64,000 nucleotides of DNA, from positions 59,223-123,222 of the forward strand of contig JBGCFD010000046.1 in assembly GCA_045106765.1 (NCBI GenBank), given 5' to 3'. Positions 61,239 through 64,000 of this stretch are shown piece after piece (the first letter of the stretch is position 1; each line of letters opens with the position of its first letter). A program made the translations under genes and the position numbers. The stretch is from CAJQQY01 sp045106765 (GTDB lineage: Bacteria > Bacteroidota > Bacteroidia > Chitinophagales > Saprospiraceae). The notes under the pieces were generated by a model. That model ran no database searches and was not told the origin of the DNA. It saw only the letters and a program-made list of their open reading frames with translations.

Positions 61239-62480
61239 ATGAACAACATGCTAAGGAAATGTTTGTATTCTTTTCTTTTGCTATTAGCTTCTCTAATAGT
61301 TAGCCATTCTTCTTTTGGGCAAGATTTGACCATTCATCCTACTTTCAATAATATGTACGGAGCAGGTTTTTTTGAAGACCTATATGCTAGTTTTGAAACA
61401 TCCGACGGTGGTTTTATTTTGGGAGGTAAGGCTTTCCAAAATGCTACAACTGGAAATATCAATGACCCTTTTTGTGGAACCAATAATTCAGATTATTGGA
61501 TTGTTAAAACTGATATTAATGGAAATACAGAATGGGATACTTTATTTGGAGGTACTGCCAATGAGGAATTATATGATATGATCGAGACTTCCGATGGAGG
61601 TTATGCTTTGGTAGGTAGATCGACTTCACCAGCAAGTTGTGATGTTCCTGCCGGAAACCCATTTGTGTATGATGCGTGGGTAGTAAAAATAGATGGACTT
61701 GGAAATATCTTATGGACCTCTCGATTTGGAAGTACACAAGGAGATAATGCTAAATCAATTATTGAAACTTCGGATGGAGGTCTTTTAATTGGTGGTGATA
61801 CAATGAATGTGGTAGACAATGCACCTGATTATTGGATTACTAAATTAGATGGAACAACTGGTGCTGTTTTGTGGGATAATTCGATTGGTGGTGATAATTT
61901 TGATTTCTTAGAAGTTGTCAGGGAAACTTCCGATGGATTCTTTTTGGGTGGTTATTCTATTTCAGGAGTGAGCAAAGATAAAATGACTACCAACTTCGGT
62001 TCTTGGGATTATTGGGTTGTCAAAGTAGATTTAAATGGAAATTACGTGTGGGACGTATCCTATGGAGGAAGTGGAAATGATCAACTTTGGGATATGGAAG
62101 TTACTTCTGATGGCGGTTTAATTATTGGTGGATTTTCAGATTCTGATCCGAGTATTTTACCAAATAATAAAACTGCTGCTAATATTGGAGGAGAAGATTG
62201 TTGGGCAATAAAAGTAAATAGTGCTGGAGCCATTACTTGGGATCAAAGTTATGGAGGAGTTGATTTAGATCGAATTTATAGTGTTGAAGTGGTCGAATTG
62301 ACGGATTGTGTAACGAGCTATATTTTTGGAGGACTAACTAATTCAGGAGCAAGTGGTGACGTAACCGATCCAAATATTGGGGCAGGAGATTATTGGTTAA
62401 ATTTTGTAGATGCTAGTGGAAATTTGATTTGGGAAAAAAATTATGGCGGCGACCAATATGAAGAGGCTAGAGATTTTTGA
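61239..62480 (+). CDS. N-terminal part of a giant DGG-repeat surface protein, cut by an in-frame stop
   Basis: About 413 residues from ATG 61239 (a GTG at 61230 and an ATG at 61248 are alternatives); the signal peptide ends SSFGQ. Repeats are built on TSDGGFILGG, TSDGGYALVG, TSDGGLLIGG and TSDGGLIIGG, each with a WIVKTDINGNTEWD-like strand, a beta-propeller-like array. The frame stops at TGA 62478-62480 after YEEARDF, yet the same frame goes on with NSDGSYIVGG, the next repeat. So the gene is truncated by point mutation, or the TGA is a sequence error. The continuation is listed separately. Confidence 0.85.
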   Translation: MNNMLRKCLYSFLLLLASLIVSHSSFGQDLTIHPTFNNMYGAGFFEDLYASFETSDGGFILGGKAFQNATTGNINDPFCGTNNSDYWIVKTDINGNTEWDTLFGGTANEELYDMIETSDGGYALVGRSTSPASCDVPAGNPFVYDAWVVKIDGLGNILWTSRFGSTQGDNAKSIIETSDGGLLIGGDTMNVVDNAPDYWITKLDGTTGAVLWDNSIGGDNFDFLEVVRETSDGFFLGGYSISGVSKDKMTTNFGSWDYWVVKVDLNGNYVWDVSYGGSGNDQLWDMEVTSDGGLIIGGFSDSDPSILPNNKTAANIGGEDCWAIKVNSAGAITWDQSYGGVDLDRIYSVEVVELTDCVTSYIFGGLTNSGASGDVTDPNIGAGDYWLNFVDASGNLIWEKNYGGDQYEEARDF

Positions 62481-64000
62481 AGAAATTCTGATGGAAGTTA
62501 TATCGTGGGCGGTTATACCATTTCTGATAACAATGGAGATGTTCCTTCGACGAATTATGGTGTATTTGATAATTGGGCATTTAAACTTTCTTGTAATTTT
62601 AGTATTCCTGATTTGGCAGATGAGGAAGTTTGCGAAGGAGAGTCAATCACACTTACTGCTGTTACTGGAATTTGTGATAACTGTACTTACCAATGGGATT
62701 CAAATGGTGGAAATGCCACTACTAATTCTATTACCGTTTCACCTACTGATACAACAACTTATTCTGTTATAGTAACTAATGCTAATTGTTGTCCTGATAC
62801 AACTTCGGTAACAGTCATCTGGCATCCATCTCCTATAGTTGATTTAGGTTCTGATACTGAAATTTGCCCAGGGGAATCAATTCCTTTGGATGCAACGACC
62901 CCGACTTGTACATATGTTTGGTCAACAGGTGCAACAACTTCTATCATTAATCCAACGATGGCTGGTACTTATTCGGTAACGATTACTTGCGAATTTGGAT
63001 GTACTAGTACAGATGAGATCGTAATAAATCCAGGAGTTATTCCGACAGTTGATTTAGGAAATAATACAACATTATGTTCGGGAGATAGTATTCTACTCGA
63101 TGCTGGAGCGGGAGGAATGAATTATATTTGGTCAACTGGAGCAACTGACCAAATGATTTATGGAAATGACGAAACTAACTATTGTGTTACAGTTACTTCA
63201 GTTGATGGATGTACTACGGTTGATTGTATTTCAATAAATTATGATACGGTTCAAGTCGTTTTACCAAATGATACAATGCTATGTCCATCGGAGACATTAG
63301 TTGTTTCGGCAGGAAATAATGGTTGTACTTACAATTGGTCAAATGGATTAATGAGTCAATCAATTACTATTTCTACTGCAGGAACCTATACGGTGACAGT
63401 TACTTGTGGCCCAGCTTCTTGTACTGCTGTAGATGAAATTATTGTGGGTTATTTTTCTGTAAATTCTCCTCAAAATCTATCTGTGGAAATTTGCCAAGGA
63501 GATTCACTTTTTATGGGCGGTGCTTGGCAATTTATGGCGGGGAATTATTCAGATACTTATTTGACTGCTGATGGATGTGATTCGATTGTAAATACGAATT
63601 TGATAGTTCATCCTGTTTTTTCTCAAAATATTCCGATGGGAATTTGTCAAGGTGATTCTCTTTTTGTGGGTGGTGCTTGGCAATTTTCTGATGGAAGTTA
63701 TCCTGATACATTGATGACGATTGAAGGATGTGATTCGATTATTATCACAGACTTGATTGTCAATCCGATTTTTTCGCAAAATATTTCGATGGAAATCTGT
63801 CAAGGAGATTCACTTTTTTTAAGTGGTGATTGGCAATTTACAGACGGTAGTTACCCTGATACTTTGATGACGATAGAAGGATGTGATTCGATTATCATTA
63901 CAGACTTAATTGTCAATCCTATTTTTTCTACAAATGTGCCAATTGAAATTTGCCAAGGCGAAACATATTTTGCTCAAGGTGCTGCACAAAATATGACGGG
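62481..64000 (+). pseudogene. Downstream continuation of the giant surface protein, 3' partial
   Basis: In the same frame as 61239-62480, codons after the TGA read RNSDGSYIVGGYTISD without further stops to the window's end. A DGG unit is completed, then Ig-like repeats follow (VDLGSDTEICPGESIPLDA, then AGTYSVTITC; VDLGNNTTLCSGDS), then the 51-residue repeats. The cysteine-paired Ig-like style equals that of the type B protein at the left end of the window. There is no start codon of its own with a signal sequence, so it is either unexpressed or read through. Confidence 0.8.
63486..64000 (+). repeat. Tandem 153-bp (51-residue) repeats
   Basis: Units start at GAA/GGA 63486, 63639, 63792 and 63945, exactly 153 bases apart. 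Each unit reads ICQGDSLFxGGxWQF, then GxYPDTLMTIEGCDSI, then TDLIVNPIFSQ. The DNA is also close from unit to unit. The fourth unit leaves the window. Each repeat has two Cys, probably in one disulphide, as in extended T9SS adhesin stalks. Confidence 0.88.

Noticed and set aside
62478..62480. TGA as a recoded amino acid
   Set aside because: TGA ends several intact genes in the window (for example at 13390, 23073 and 24835), so the code is standard here.
63486..64000. CRISPR array, because of the regular period
   Set aside because: The period is 153 bases with no distinct spacers, and it lies in an open reading frame with protein-level conservation.
1..64000. tRNA, rRNA and riboswitches
   Set aside because: I looked for cloverleaf-like and conserved rRNA segments and for purine, TPP and cobalamin-type motifs and saw none; a tRNAscan/Rfam run would be decisive.

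Overview
The window is AT-rich DNA from a member of the Bacteroidota, most likely of the Saprospiria type. The evidence is direct: secreted proteins with type IX secretion (T9SS) C-terminal sorting domains of both type A and type B, many lipoproteins and outer-membrane beta-barrels, a SusC/TonB-like barrel with a carboxypeptidase-regulatory plug, T9SS-style Ig-like adhesin repeats, and two good matches to the Bacteroidota promoter (TTG, 19-20 bp, TAnnTTTG). I see no rRNA, tRNA, CRISPR array or integrated phage. Genes are ordinary chromosomal ones in short, often divergent or convergent units.

Layout. 1-1186: tail of a large T9SS type B adhesin. 1240-7613: three tandem, very similar GT-C-like membrane proteins. 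7646-12357: small membrane protein, OmpA protein, large zinc metalloprotease, lipoprotein. 12409-14621: a type II restriction-modification cassette, with nuclease and C5-methyltransferase tail to tail and the methylase carrying an N-terminal helix-turn-helix. 15082-20454: RecQ, then an Lgt-like protein followed by a radical SAM protein with the cysteine pattern of the tetraether-synthase (Tes/MJ0619) group, and two duplicated small membrane proteins. 20465-27643: an unusual OmpA protein, a methyltransferase, and a short operon of a T9SS protein, a barrel and a tail-fibre-like repeat protein. 27761-36511 (mostly minus strand): outer-membrane receptor, membrane-anchored LuxR regulator, MscS channel, ankyrin and CAP proteins, a decapitated T9SS gene and a helical hypothetical. 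36684-49182: T9SS protein, plug-domain protein, VWA-like membrane protein, flavin reductase, D-threonine-aldolase-like enzyme and two tandem small barrels. 49573-60895: M48 protease, RlmF, HI0933-type flavoprotein, S41 peptidase, RmlD-like protein, a CHT1-like choline transporter and, about 2 kb further on, phosphatidylcholine synthase. 61239-64000: start of a giant repeat-rich surface protein with an in-frame TGA, running off the window.

How they work together. The recurrent theme is envelope biology: T9SS cargo, barrels, lipoproteins and lipid-modifying enzymes. Two functional pairings stand out. One is the Lgt-like protein (canonical catalytic residues apparently missing) beside a Tes-like radical SAM enzyme, which could be an undescribed lipid or lipoprotein modification system. 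The other is the choline transporter near the phosphatidylcholine synthase, which suggests scavenging of choline to build PC membranes.

A second theme lies between genes. Many intergenic gaps hold long imperfect inverted repeats (arms about 30-45 bp around a spacer) belonging to several unrelated sequence families, one family being present twice. Several genes show decay: a lost N-terminus (33945-34226), missing start codons (48483, 58885) and a premature stop (62478).
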